Below, piece after piece: positions 54,188-64,000 of a stretch of DNA of 64,000 nt. The notes beneath the pieces were generated by a model that saw nothing but the letters and a program-made list of their open reading frames with translations, was not told the origin of the DNA and searched no databases. The stretch spans positions 62,001 through 126,000 of the forward strand of contig VNKQ01000012.1 in the NCBI GenBank assembly GCA_016508695.1, written 5' to 3'. The first letter of the stretch is position 1. Each line of letters begins with the position of its first letter. The stretch is from Hyphodiscus hymeniophilus. Taxonomy: Eukaryota > Ascomycota > Leotiomycetes > Helotiales > Hyphodiscaceae. The position numbers and the translations under genes were made by a program.

Positions 54188-55165
54188 TTAGATGTCAATG
54201 CCATCAACAACAATTCCCTTTGTCCAGGTATACTGCATGACTCGCTCAATTTCCTTTGCAGCCTCCTCACTGACCATGATGCTCACCAAATACAAACTGG
54301 CATCAATACCAGCTGTAACACCACCAGATGTGATAACTCTCAATCCTCCGAGTCTCAAGGCAGCTCTGCGAGCGTTACTCTCACGACGTGTGTTGCTCTC
54401 CTTCCATGCATTGCTACCCTTGCGACCCACAGATGGACGTCGGGCATCAGACTTGCGGCGCACGTATGGATTCTCCTCGGGGTTGCCCAAGTCGAATCGC
54501 AAGTTGTTGACCACATATCGCTCCTCCACGAAATCACAACGCTCTGCCAAATCACGCTGGGCAATCTCACCATTGAGCTTCTCGAACTTGGCGGAATAAT
54601 CGGGATGGGTGGTAGCAGATAGACCTGAGAGGATGCCCTGCTGAGCCAAGAACATACTGCCGGTGCCAATGGACATCAGTGTGCGTTCCTTCTCCGGGTG
54701 TTTCTTCTGGAGGTCGGAGAAGGCTTTCACGATGCCGAGGGGTTCGGATTTGGCTTTGAGGATGGCTTCGACCCCGCCGCCCGGGACGATGAGGATGTCG
54801 AATTCGGCGAGACGCTTAAGAGCTTGTTTGTAGTCGACGTGGGCGCGGAAGGCAGCTCCTTGGGAGGATATGGTATTCTCGTTTTCAGCGGCAAAGACGA
54901 CCTCGAATGCCTTGGTTGCTGGACGGTGATGACGGATTAGCGGGGTGCCTGCAAGTGAAAAGGCATTTCTGCGGACATGAAGAGGAACGGTTGGAGGTAA
55001 TTCAGAAAGATCAGGGATGTCAGGGTGTCTCAACTCACAAGAGTCGTTGACATTATGCTGAGCATGGGTCAAGACTTCAAGGGGTCCGATGAAGTCCATG
55101 GCGTCCATGCCAGCATGAAGTGTGAATAACACTTTGATGACAGGAATTGAGTCGGTGGTTGCCAT
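54188..55165 (-). CDS. DJ-1/PfpI family protein lacking the nucleophile Cys
   Basis: 325 aa if unspliced. Matches the DJ-1/ThiJ/PfpI glutamine-amidotransferase-like fold: KVLFTLHAGMDAMDFIGPLE, FDILIVPGGGVEAIL, SIGTGSMFLAQQGILSGL, SATTHPDYSAKF and VITSGGVTAGIDASLYL. At the nucleophile elbow the usual xCTGS reads IGTGS (Gly167), so the catalytic Cys is replaced. A Ser/Arg-rich insertion (about residues 238-272) precedes the last strand. A possible intron, 54949-55038 (GTGAGT...TTGCAG), is exactly 90 nt and free of stops: spliced and unspliced forms are both in frame, differing by 30 residues (44-73). The spliced form (295 aa) fits the family better, because that segment has no counterpart. Role unknown; probably not a hydratase/protease of the classical type. 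Confidence 0.85.
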   Translation of the reverse strand: MATTDSIPVIKVLFTLHAGMDAMDFIGPLEVLTHAQHNVNDSCELRHPDIPDLSELPPTVPLHVRRNAFSLAGTPLIRHHRPATKAFEVVFAAENENTISSQGAAFRAHVDYKQALKRLAEFDILIVPGGGVEAILKAKSEPLGIVKAFSDLQKKHPEKERTLMSIGTGSMFLAQQGILSGLSATTHPDYSAKFEKLNGEIAQRDLAERCDFVEERYVVNNLRFDLGNPEENPYVRRKSDARRPSVGRKGSNAWKESNTRRESNARRAALRLGGLRVITSGGVTAGIDASLYLVSIMVSEEAAKEIERVMQYTWTKGIVVDGIDI

Positions 55166-56346
55166 GATTGCGGTTTCGAGGTGGATTGAATGGAAGGGTG
55201 TTGTGAATGTGGTGGATCTGCTAAAGTTTATCTTGGGTTGGTCTCAAGTCAGTGTTGATGAAGGTGATGGATGGGTTGGTGTAGCAAAGGGAGGAAGATG
55301 CTTGCTTGTGCGAGCTTCTGCTTTAGGTCTTGTGGACGAGTTCACTCATTGGTGCTTCTCGCTCACGTGTGCTGTTACGTAGAGAGGGATGGAAGTCAAC
55401 GCGGGGTAGTTGGAATCTGGGGATATCAGTGGATAAGGTAGACCCTGACTAACATTGGCGCTACTGCACGAGCAAGGCCCGACTTTCCGAGTCACGAGGC
55501 TCAGCCTACTTTCTCTGATTTCTCCAAATCTCCTTAAATGTTGAGCCTCATTTCCAAAACCTACCTTATGTGCCTTGTTCATCTGGCGGCTTGCCCCATA
55601 TGGTCAATACCTACAATCAATACTGCCTCGCGCGGCACCCCTTCTACTACTTACAGGTTCTTGTACAACATGAAGACAAACTTTGGCGCTCAAGAGTGTT
55701 GCATTTGTGGACAAGGAGGTTCTCTCATGTCCTAGGAATCGTGGTGCCTGTCATAAATTCTCGTTTTCGACATTCCATCAAGACTTTTTGCTCTATGGTC
55801 TGAATTATTTTCGCGATATCCTTCAATTCATATTGAAACGACCCTTCGTTCTGATACCCTCGATCGTCCGCTGAGTTCGCCACCTGCTGACTGATGAAAT
55901 AGCCGCTGGTGCCCGATCGGGTACTTGCTCTATTAGTACCTGTTATTTACTTTCCATCAATTTGCAGGGTCCTTGCAAGTGCGATTATTGCTAATGATCC
56001 CTTGGCCTGGTGACCCTGTTGGATCTACCTTCGATGATTGGTCACTCCAGATAGGTGGTTTCATCGCCTCAACCGCACATGCAATTATGCATAAATTACA
56101 GCTTATGTTTATTGTTGTTGCTGTAAACTGTCTCGTCCGAGCGTTCAGTCATCTTCAAACTCACGTCAGCTGATGAAGTCTCTGATAAGCGTTGACTAGG
56201 AAATTTCTATCGCATGTAGCCTGATTACTGAAACAGATGGAGTCCCAGTATTAAGGTTAGTCTTCCTTTCAAAATGCAAAACATCTCCTTGTAACACTCT
56301 TTTCCTTGTTCCCACCAATTCTACTTCTAACAAAGGCGGACTCGAG
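55166..56346. other. Intergenic region between divergent genes
   Basis: 1.2 kb between the starts of the DJ-1/PfpI and carboxylesterase genes. A near-palindrome (GTGCCCGATCGGGTAC) lies near 55908-55923. Several short frames at 55538-55874 are chance-like. Confidence 0.5.
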
Positions 56347-58145
56347 ATGTCTGCCCCCAACCCCAGTATCTACCATGAAGAACTGTCCACAACCTTCAAC
56401 GGAATTCGACACAGTGCGTCATCTTCTGAAGCAGAAGTTTGGCAGTTTAGGGGCATCAAATATGGGAATATCCCGGCTCGGTTCAGGCAAAGCGTTTTGA
56501 ACACATCATTTCCAAATTCATGTGATACGTCCGCTTATGGGTGAGTTTTGGTGAACGAGTAGTAAACGTGACTCGATTTTCTAACATTTGGTAGACCGCA
56601 ATGTCCCCAAGCGATCGCCCCACGACTAGAACAATTAACGATTGGGCTTCCTCCTCACCTTGCGAGCCATCCCGACAACTTTTTTGACGAATTCAACTGC
56701 TTGCATCTCAACGTAACAGCGCCGTCCGATATCCATGACAAGTCAAGCCTTCCCGTCATGGTCTATGTTCATGGCGGTGGTGGTTATGCGGGTGCGAATT
56801 CGGACTGGTGGTGTGATGGGGGTAGTCTCGTGAAGAACAGTATTCAGTCGGGAAAGCCGGTGGTTATGATTTCTGTCAAGTGAGCTGTATGCGTCCCCTA
56901 CCTGAATTCATGACTAAATAGAATAGCTATCGTCTGACAGCCCTGGGTTATATTGGCTCGAGTGAACTCCTGAAGGAGAACGGGAGTGTTGATGGAGGAA
57001 ACTATGGTTTGCGCGACATCGTAGGCATTCCGTCCTCTAGTCTCACCACATCGACTAACTTGCTATAGCACACAGCACTCGCCTGGATCCAACGGTATAT
57101 CAAACCTTTGGGCGGCAACCCTGATAATGTGACACTGTACGGCGAATCCGCGGGCTCCCTCGCAGTGCATGCTCAAATGAAATCCCTTCTCCCTGCCTAT
57201 TTCATTCGTTGTATCCTACAATCCCAAGTGATGGGGGCGCCACCTTTTTCTACCCCTCAATCCGTGGCTGAGAAGACGGTTGTTTACGAAGCCGTCAAAA
57301 AGCATCTCAATACTACGACTCTTGCGGCACTGGAAGCTGTCGCTTGGGAGAAATTAGTAGCTGCTTATGAAGTCTGCGATCCTAAACATGCCTTGGGAGA
57401 GCAAGTAATGCTTGATGGCGAATTTATGAACGAGGACTGGGCTGAAGCGTTCAACTTCGCAAAAGAGAACGGAGAGTTGATCATCGGCAACACTGGATCT
57501 GAAGGGGCAGTTATAACGGCCGTGTCAGCTGCCAGTCCTGCAGTCGAGCCAAAGCCTGGTCCGAAGGCATTCATCACCTCACTGAACTCATTCCTACCAC
57601 TTTCGAAATTGACCCCTATCCTCGATGTCTACAAAGTTTCGCCATCGACATCTGGAAAAAACTTCACGGCTGCTTTGCTGGCAATTATAGAGGATGTCAT
57701 ATTTTACAAACCGGCTTCGGATCTCGCCGTCAAACTCCGTTCTCAAAGCGCCAAAGTCTACGAATACAGCTTTGAGCAACCACAACCTTTCGGTGGCGAC
57801 TTCAAAGGCGTACCTGGTCATGCATTGGACTTGGCTTATCTTCATGGCGATCCTAGCATTTTCGCACAATGCGAAAATCCCGATAAAGAACTGGCTATTC
57901 AGCATGCACTCCAGTCGGCTTGGATAGGTTTTGCGAATGGAGAGAAGCCGTGGGACGAGAATGATACGAAGATATTTGGACCGGAGGGAAACGTGACAGT
58001 ATTGGAGACGGGGGTCGTGTTGAAAGAAATGAGGAGGGGTGCTGCGTGGAAGGCGCTGGATCTTTTGGAAGACGAGAAGACTGCGTTCATAGGGGTGGTG
58101 TTTGGCTTCTACGCACAGCTAGTTGGCTCGGGTCGAGTCTACTAA
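56347..58145 (+). CDS. Type B carboxylesterase
   Basis: Esterase/lipase of the alpha/beta-hydrolase fold. Exons 56347-56540, 56595-56879, 56927-57020 and 57069-58145 give 549 aa. Motifs: QFRGIKYGNIPARFRQS, CPQAIAPRLEQL, FNCLHLNVTAPS, LPVMVYVHGGGGYAGANSDW (oxyanion hole), NYGLRDIHTALAWIQRYI, and GGNPDNVTLYGESAGSLAVH with nucleophile Ser218. The Glu is probably within IIGNTGSEGAV and the His in GVPGHALDLAYL. There is no signal peptide, so it is likely intracellular, like other fungal detoxifying or secondary-metabolite esterases. The second intron has two adjacent AG acceptors (56922 and 56926); the second restores VNYRLTALGYIGS. All three introns are 47-54 nt. Confidence 0.93.
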
Positions 58146-59055
58146 CCTCGACTTGTCCAGATACTTCATTGCAATACTTGTGTTCGAAGAAATATGTTCT
58201 TTTAGTGAATCAGAATGACTATCAGGAATGGACAGTTGATGAAGTATTAAACCTCTCTTTGTCGTTATTTCACATAATTGACTTTTCGTAAACTACTCCC
58301 ATATCCTGGCATAATTGGAACCAGATAGAAATGGCATCGGACTGGCTCGGGTAAATTTTTCATCATTCAAAGAACTCGAAACAATATGGACGCTATCGAT
58401 TCCAAGGTTGGACACGTGACTGGTGTGGAGGCGAGCAAGCGGTCGAGCAACCACATTTTGACGCTGCTCCTCACTCTAGGATACGAAGGTTGAAGACATG
58501 GTTCAAATATCTAAGAATGTCTATCACATAAAGTAGATTGGCGCACTTCTCATGTGCGAGCAAAAGACCCGAGCGCTTGCGTACTACAGTCGGGTCAGCT
58601 GGTAGGCGGTCCTGAAGCACCTTCCCTACACTTGCAATAAAGTCTCCATGGTCCTTCGCATTCTTCATGTATTAAATAAGAAGAAACAGAAACAGCGATG
58701 AACAAGAACACCAAATCCGTTTGCGCAGTATATCTGCATGAAAGTGCACTGAGGTTCGAAGTACCGTAACGGAATAGCAGAAAATGAATGGAGCCAGACT
58801 AGCTCCTCCTTCAAATGCAATGGTTCACGGCCAAGAGCGACACAGTTGAGACCTTCCATTTCTTTGCTATCCAGAGTCTAGAGGTAAAGGTACGGCATTG
58901 TTGCAAATGTGTTAGCGTTTTGTGTAAATGAAAAAGGGGTCCTAGGGGTCCAATACGAAGGACGCACAGACCACATACAGCACATCAACGAGCACTTCAA
59001 GCACTCTTTGATATCGAGTCCTTGGACTGAACCACCTTTCGAGAGTGCCTACACG
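58146..59055. other. Intergenic region, nothing firm
   Basis: Two short minus-strand frames (58471-58668 and 58665-58859) have plausible composition but no recognised family or shared gene model. Otherwise featureless. Confidence 0.4.
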
Positions 59056-59945
59056 ATGTCGGAGCGGTCCGAGCCAGGCAATGAAGGTAAACGTCATAAA
59101 TTGGGTGTATTCTTGTGAGTAAAACTGTTCCCCAGTTTTGGCGCAAACTGACAGCCACAGGAAGGATGGATGGTCCAAAGGCAAAGAAAAGAGCCTGGAA
59201 GGGCTCCTCAAAGGCAAGATCGCACTCGAACACTCCCTTGGCCTTGGCCCCAAACCGAACTGCATACCGTGGGGCGAAGCGCGCGTAGATGGGGAGCTTC
59301 GCCCAGTCGAGATCGGTTGGCATCCAGTCGCCGGCATGGGTGGGAAATGGCTCGCAGAGAAGTCTGGGCTGGGGAAGGCGATTACAAAGGAGATTGGGAG
59401 ATATCCGGATCCAACTCAACACTGGGCTGTTCTAGTTGGGGGCTTTGTTCATCAACTATGGATGGACGAGCACCTGGATGTCATCTATATCAACGATCAT
59501 CTTGATCGGTCGGAATGGCATACATACGAGGTTGGGAAGACTAGGTTTACGGATGAGGCGCTCAGACAAGCTGGTTAGTACTCCTTGTATTGCCGTGATT
59601 ATCTAGCCTGACTAGGATGCAGCCGAGATGGTCATCCATAACATGAGGGAGAAAAGACCAGCTTACAACTTGATCAATAATAACTGCCAGAATTACGCAC
59701 TCCTTTTACTCGACGCCATACAGATTGGTGCACATCAAGAATTTGCCACGAGTTTTGCTGTTTACCAAAGAGCTACTGGGGCTGGAACGATCAAGGATCT
59801 GTTCGAAGACAAACATCCCGATGAGCAGAAGATTGATGCGGCACCACCAGGGTTTGATCGAACAGATACCGTGCAGAATGCCCAACAGGTTATGGAGGAG
59901 AATACCACGAAGCTTGACAACCACCATTCCTTGCTCCATGAATGA
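59056..59945 (+). CDS. Papain-like-fold (PPPDE/LRAT-like) putative cysteine hydrolase
   Basis: Exons 59056-59114, 59161-59573 and 59623-59945 give 264 aa. The pattern resembles the permuted papain-like NlpC/P60 superfamily (PPPDE, LRAT): an early His in THWAVLVGGFVHQLWMDE (His107 in HWAVLVG, before the strand carrying HQL), then YNLINNNCQNYALLLLDAI with Cys179 in the NCxxx context typical of these enzymes (NCNHF or NCEHF in relatives). Family members act as deubiquitinase/deSUMOylase-like peptidases or acyltransferases; which of these applies is unknown. The N-terminus (MSERSEPGNEGKRHKLG) is short and disordered, with no signal peptide. The last acceptor was set at GATGCAG (59622), giving QAAEMVIHNM. 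Alternative: an uncharacterised fungal family without catalysis. Confidence 0.7.
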
Positions 59946-60599
59946 TAGGACTTGACTGTTGGGATGACGACGAAACGTGGCTTTATCTGGACTCTGAGCA
60001 ATGCCTGAGTACTTGAGACGAAGCCACTAAAATCTCACAACATACTTAATGTTCTTGCACCACGACAATTACGTTCCTGTTGGTATGTACTTGCAGAGAA
60101 CATATTCTGGACTGTCAAGCTTGCTGTCCAGTAAGCCTCCAGAACGGATCCATATTGATATTGATCCACTGGGTTACTCCAGCTTCAAGATGGCAGTGAG
60201 GCAGACGTCTTTGCAATCACATTGTGGGCAGTTCTTGGAAGATTCCCATGCCACGCCAAGTCGTTGGAGAATCACAATACTTCGTGTCTCCGAATTGCTA
60301 TTCGGATAAAGATTACCATCGAGACAGGCTGTTTGAAGGATAGACAAAATTGACATTCAACATTTCGATACCAAGTATACATAGAGCGTTGCTTTGGGAA
60401 TGATTACTGCCATATATCTCTGTCTTCGTCTATTCTAGACCTACTTGCATCTCCTCAAAGTATCAACTGAATAAATCTCACGTGACAGCAGTTACGTAAA
60501 ATTCGGATTAGGACACCAGGGAGTTACTCGGCTACGCCTGTGAAGATAGGGAAGTCACGAGGGGTCTTTAGCCTGCGGCCTAGTCTTTAAGGCACTAAC
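59946..60599. other. Transition from genic DNA to the AT-rich block
   Basis: Normal-composition DNA without a supported gene, ending at about 60590 where base composition changes abruptly. Confidence 0.5.
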
Positions 60600-63500
60600 T
60601 TGTATTTAGAGAAACCTTATAATAGAATAAATAATTATCCCTTTTCTCCCTTTATACTAATATAAATTTACAAAGCCTAACGTAAGGGAAATTATAAAAT
60701 TAATCCTTAAGGTTATTAGATTGTATTTATTCTATACGAACCTCTTTTAACAACAAAAAACCCTATTATTAAGACTTTACTTTAGCGTTAATTATAAAGT
60801 TAGTTTACCCTTTTATTATAACGTTATATACTAAAATACTTTTTACTTCCCTAAGAACCTTTACGAACTTAAGACTATTAAAACACTTTAAACTCTCTAT
60901 TTACTAAACCCTCGAGATACCTTTAACTCTCGAGTTCTTATTTATATAGTATTAGAATAAAGGAGTTAGAAACTAAAAGGATTAATTCTATTAGTTAAAG
61001 CTTTTTCTTAATACTTACTTTCCCTAAACTTCTCTTGCCTTTTACCCGCTTTCTTTAGACCTTACGCCTATACTTTCCCTTAAGATAAGAAAAGACCCTA
61101 CTTACTTAATTTAGATTTAAAGGAGAAACTATTAGATTTTCCTTTTAACTTTATATTATTATCTTTTTTTATAACTCCGAAAAAATAGCCTTTATCTTCT
61201 TTAAAACCTAAAGACTCTTTTAAGAAAGCTATTTAATATCTTCCTTATTAAAACTTTACTTTATTACTTACCTCGATCGAATCTCTTATAAACACGCAAA
61301 CCTTACGATCTAAAATAAATAACTTAAGGGAATATTTCTATTTGTTTAAATTCAAGCTATTATTCTTTTTATAGATATTACTCTTAAGAGCTTAGAAAGC
61401 AAGTAAAGCTAAGTATATTAAAACCTAATAGCTTTATAAGTAAGGCCCTTTATATATATAGTTAAGAACTAACTCTATTACTCGAATATTAAGTCTTTCT
61501 ATTACTTCCCTTATAAAGTCGGGTAGTCTAAGTAATAGGGATAATAATATAAGTTTAAGAGTAGCTATAAGGTTATTAGAGGATTAAGACTTATTATATA
61601 ACTTGAAATTAAATCTTTTCGAGTTATTTTATTCTAATTATTTAAATATACCCCTTATATAACTAGCTAAAATATTTACTCTTCCCGACTTTTTTATTAT
61701 AAGTAAATATACAAGGGATATATTAGCCTCCCGATAGCTAGCTTGTCTCGTATATAACTTTAAAAAGGTATTAATAAAGCTACTATTACCTAAAGACTTC
61801 TTAAAAGTAATCGAAGTATTCTTTAAAAGTAAAGTAGCCAAGCGACTAAACTTAACCCTATAAGTAAGAACGATTATAAATAACTGCAAATATATAAAAT
61901 CTATAAATATATAAGATATTAAAGAATAGTTAGTTAAGTAATTTCTTATATTAGCTTTCTAAGTATAAAAGGTTTTTATATAAACTAAGATTAATTCGTT
62001 AAAACAAAAGCCGGATAAGTTACTTTAGTAATACTATTAGCGTGCTTTAAATCTTTTAAGACATACTTATTTTAAAGACAAACTTTAGAAAAACGCTTTA
62101 CTTTCGGAACTTCTTATTAGTATAAAAACCGTAATACTAAGTATTATTATTACTACTTTCGTTAAAGGAATTTATAATAATTAACTTTAAAAAGTCTTAG
62201 TTTTAAAAGATACTATAACGTATAAAGTATTATAAAAAGCGTATAAGATTATTTAAGTGGCTTAATAATCGATTATAATAGAAAAATAATATAAGAAGGA
62301 AATAGTAAAGAAAAAATATCTTAAATAACTTAAGAATTTTATTTTCTTTTAAACTAAAAAACCTATATTAGTTATACTTATAAAACAAGTATTAAATTAA
62401 TATTAGACCTTTACTTTACTATATAGTTAGCTATAAGAAAGCTACTAACCTTAATATTAGTTTTATTTAGCGTCTCGAGAATAATAATTCCCTTCAAATA
62501 ACTAGTAATAAAGCCAAGGGTTCTAGTAATAAAACGGAAAAAAACAATAATAGGGTACGTATAGTTAATAATAGAGTTCAAATAACTAATAGTAGAGTTT
62601 AAACAATTAATAATAAAACTCGAGTAATTAGTAATAGATTTCTAATAACTAATAGTATAATAATTCGAATCTACCTCCCCAAACTAGCTAAAATAATATA
62701 AGTTATAATAGCTACCCCAAGCTAGCCTTAGTTGCTTATAATCTTAGACCCTTAATTATACCGAGCTATATACCCTAAGTAAATACTCGCTAGCTATTAA
62801 TACTATTACCCCCTTGGTTATAATTATAAAATCCCTATATTAATTAGTAATATATTTATAATAGCGTAAAAGATAGGCCGTTATATTTAAGTTATAAGCA
62901 GTTAGGTTATTAGAAAATAATATATAGTAATCCTCCCCTATAATTATAAGAGTAAGCCTATCTCAAGTCGATTGTGTTTAGAGTAATAAATATAGTAATA
63001 TACTTTATAAAGCTATTATAAACCTTAAGTATAAAATAGTAAGGTAAGCCTAGTAAATAAACTATAAGTTTATACGAATTCGCTATAAGCTTAGAGTCCT
63101 CTACCCTAATCCTTACCTCTACTTTAAGAATAAATATAAAAAACCTTATATTAATAATAAAAGTTAAGAAAAGAGAAGAGCCTAAGTTGCCCCTAGCTAT
63201 ACTTATAATAATAAGTAAAGGAAAATTAATAGAAACTATAAAGGATTAAGAACCTTATTTAAGAGATACTATTATATCCCTTAATACGTTTATAATAAAA
63301 CTAACTAGAAAACGTTAAAGAGTTATAAATATAATATAATTAGAAGATAGTTTTAATAAATAAGTAACCTAATCCGCTACTTAGAAGTTAAAGCCTTTAA
63401 AAACTATAAAGAAGACTATTCGAGAGCTTTACGAAATTATTAGTAAATAAGGAAAAGGCCCTATTAGTTATATTAAGCTAGCAAAACAAATATAAGTACT

Positions 63501-64000
63501 TATTAACCTTTTTAACTTGTTTTAGATTTCTCTAAACCTTTTAAAGGCTTTTAAAAAGATATTTACCCGGGTTAATAAAAAGAGATAAAAAATTTCTTAA
63601 GTTGCTTAAAGAGAAAAGAAGGGACCCTTATATATAGCTACCTTTAGTAGACTAATAAAACTATTATCCTTAAAGGGCAAGTAAGTAAATTTTAGGGGGA
63701 TTACTTAGGTATACTTTAAGAAAGCAAGTACGAGAACTTACTTAAAGAACGGGAAAGCAAATATAAATCAAATAGAGAATATATTATACTCTATTATTTA
63801 TCTAGATAATAAGGTATTTAAAATTCTAGTTATAGTTAAAGCCAAGTAAAAAGTAATATAAAAGAGAGTAAACCTTCTTATAAGTATTACTTACGCAAAT
63901 TAAAGAAGTAAACTTAACTTAATATCCCTAAGTCTAGTAAACGTTATAAACCTTACCTTTATAGCACTAAGAGAAAAAGGTTTCGCTAGACTTATTATAA
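60600..64000. repeat. A+T-rich, RIP-like degraded repeat block (continues past the window)
   Basis: Over 3.4 kb the DNA is roughly three-quarters A+T or more. TA is extremely common while CA and TG are almost absent, for example none in 60961-61020. That is the signature of repeat-induced point mutation, which converts CA to TA on either strand of duplicated DNA. No long frame survives; the longest, 61638-61889 (83 codons), looks accidental. CG-containing fragments remain scattered. The original was presumably a transposable element, but no class-specific motif can be read. It extends beyond base 64000. Confidence 0.85.
62498..62665. repeat. Degenerate 21-bp tandem repeat within the AT-rich block
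   Basis: About eight imperfect 21-bp units in register. Examples: ATAGTTAATAATAGAGTTCA at 62561 and ATAACTAATAGTAGAGTTTA at 62582 (each shown one base short of the unit). The 21-bp period equals seven codons, suggesting that the unmutated ancestor may have encoded a heptad or short peptide repeat. Confidence 0.7.

Noticed and set aside
58471..58859. Two adjacent short minus-strand frames
   Set aside because: No splice-linked model joins them and no family is recognised; not enough support to call a gene.
61638..61889. 83-codon minus-strand frame in the AT-rich block
   Set aside because: Composition follows the RIP-mutated background (Leu/Ile/Lys/Ser/Tyr); no transposase or polymerase motif is visible.

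Overview
This is a window of filamentous ascomycete (Pezizomycotina) nuclear DNA. The evidence is short 42-60 nt introns with GTAAGT/GTGAGT donors and CTAAC-type branch sites, fungal-type housekeeping proteins, a HeLo-type fungal cell-death module, and a terminal A+T-rich block that looks mutated by repeat-induced point mutation (RIP). A leotiomycete is possible but cannot be shown from the sequence alone. No tRNA, rRNA or CRISPR array was found by reading.

Layout. 1-116 is probably the tail of a plus-strand gene. 2503-9560 is a complete five-exon acetyl-CoA carboxylase (ACC1). 10460-14173 (minus) is a large intronless protein combining a HeLo-like N-terminus, a pseudokinase and a trypsin-fold serine protease with an apparently complete His/Asp/Ser triad; it is the most unusual gene here. 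Then come a UPF0047/YjbQ protein (15672-16220), a Gly/Asn/Trp-repeat protein (17052-18947) and dephospho-CoA kinase (20012-20821), all minus. 21293-22895 is a mosaic of broken fragments: a phytanoyl-CoA dioxygenase-like gene joined to a sugar-transporter fragment and an unidentified third piece. A formyl-THF cyclo-ligase-like gene (23376-24131) reads away from it across a promoter with CGGACG palindromes.

24599-41106 is mostly conserved core biology: glutamate 5-kinase (PRO1), the ATP23 protease, Aurora kinase, TIP41, an insulysin-type M16 protease, an MPP6-like exosome cofactor with a zinc knuckle, the complex I zinc subunit (NDUFS6 type) and the cleavage factor Im 25 kDa subunit. Most are arranged as divergent pairs sharing promoters of 0.2-0.4 kb. 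41597-47861 holds a disordered nuclear-type protein, a UbiA-family membrane enzyme and a class 3 lipase, all minus.

49146-59945 is more accessory: two FAD monooxygenase genes, the second split by a 730-bp hAT-type non-autonomous element with a perfect 8-bp target duplication; a DJ-1/PfpI protein without its nucleophile Cys; a type B carboxylesterase; and a papain-like-fold protein. From about 60600 to the end the sequence is extremely A+T rich, almost without CA/TG dinucleotides and without genes, as expected for a RIP-degraded repeat. It still carries a tandem array of 21-bp units.

Exon boundaries were inferred by matching reading frames, splice consensus and remembered family motifs. No alignment or transcript data were available.
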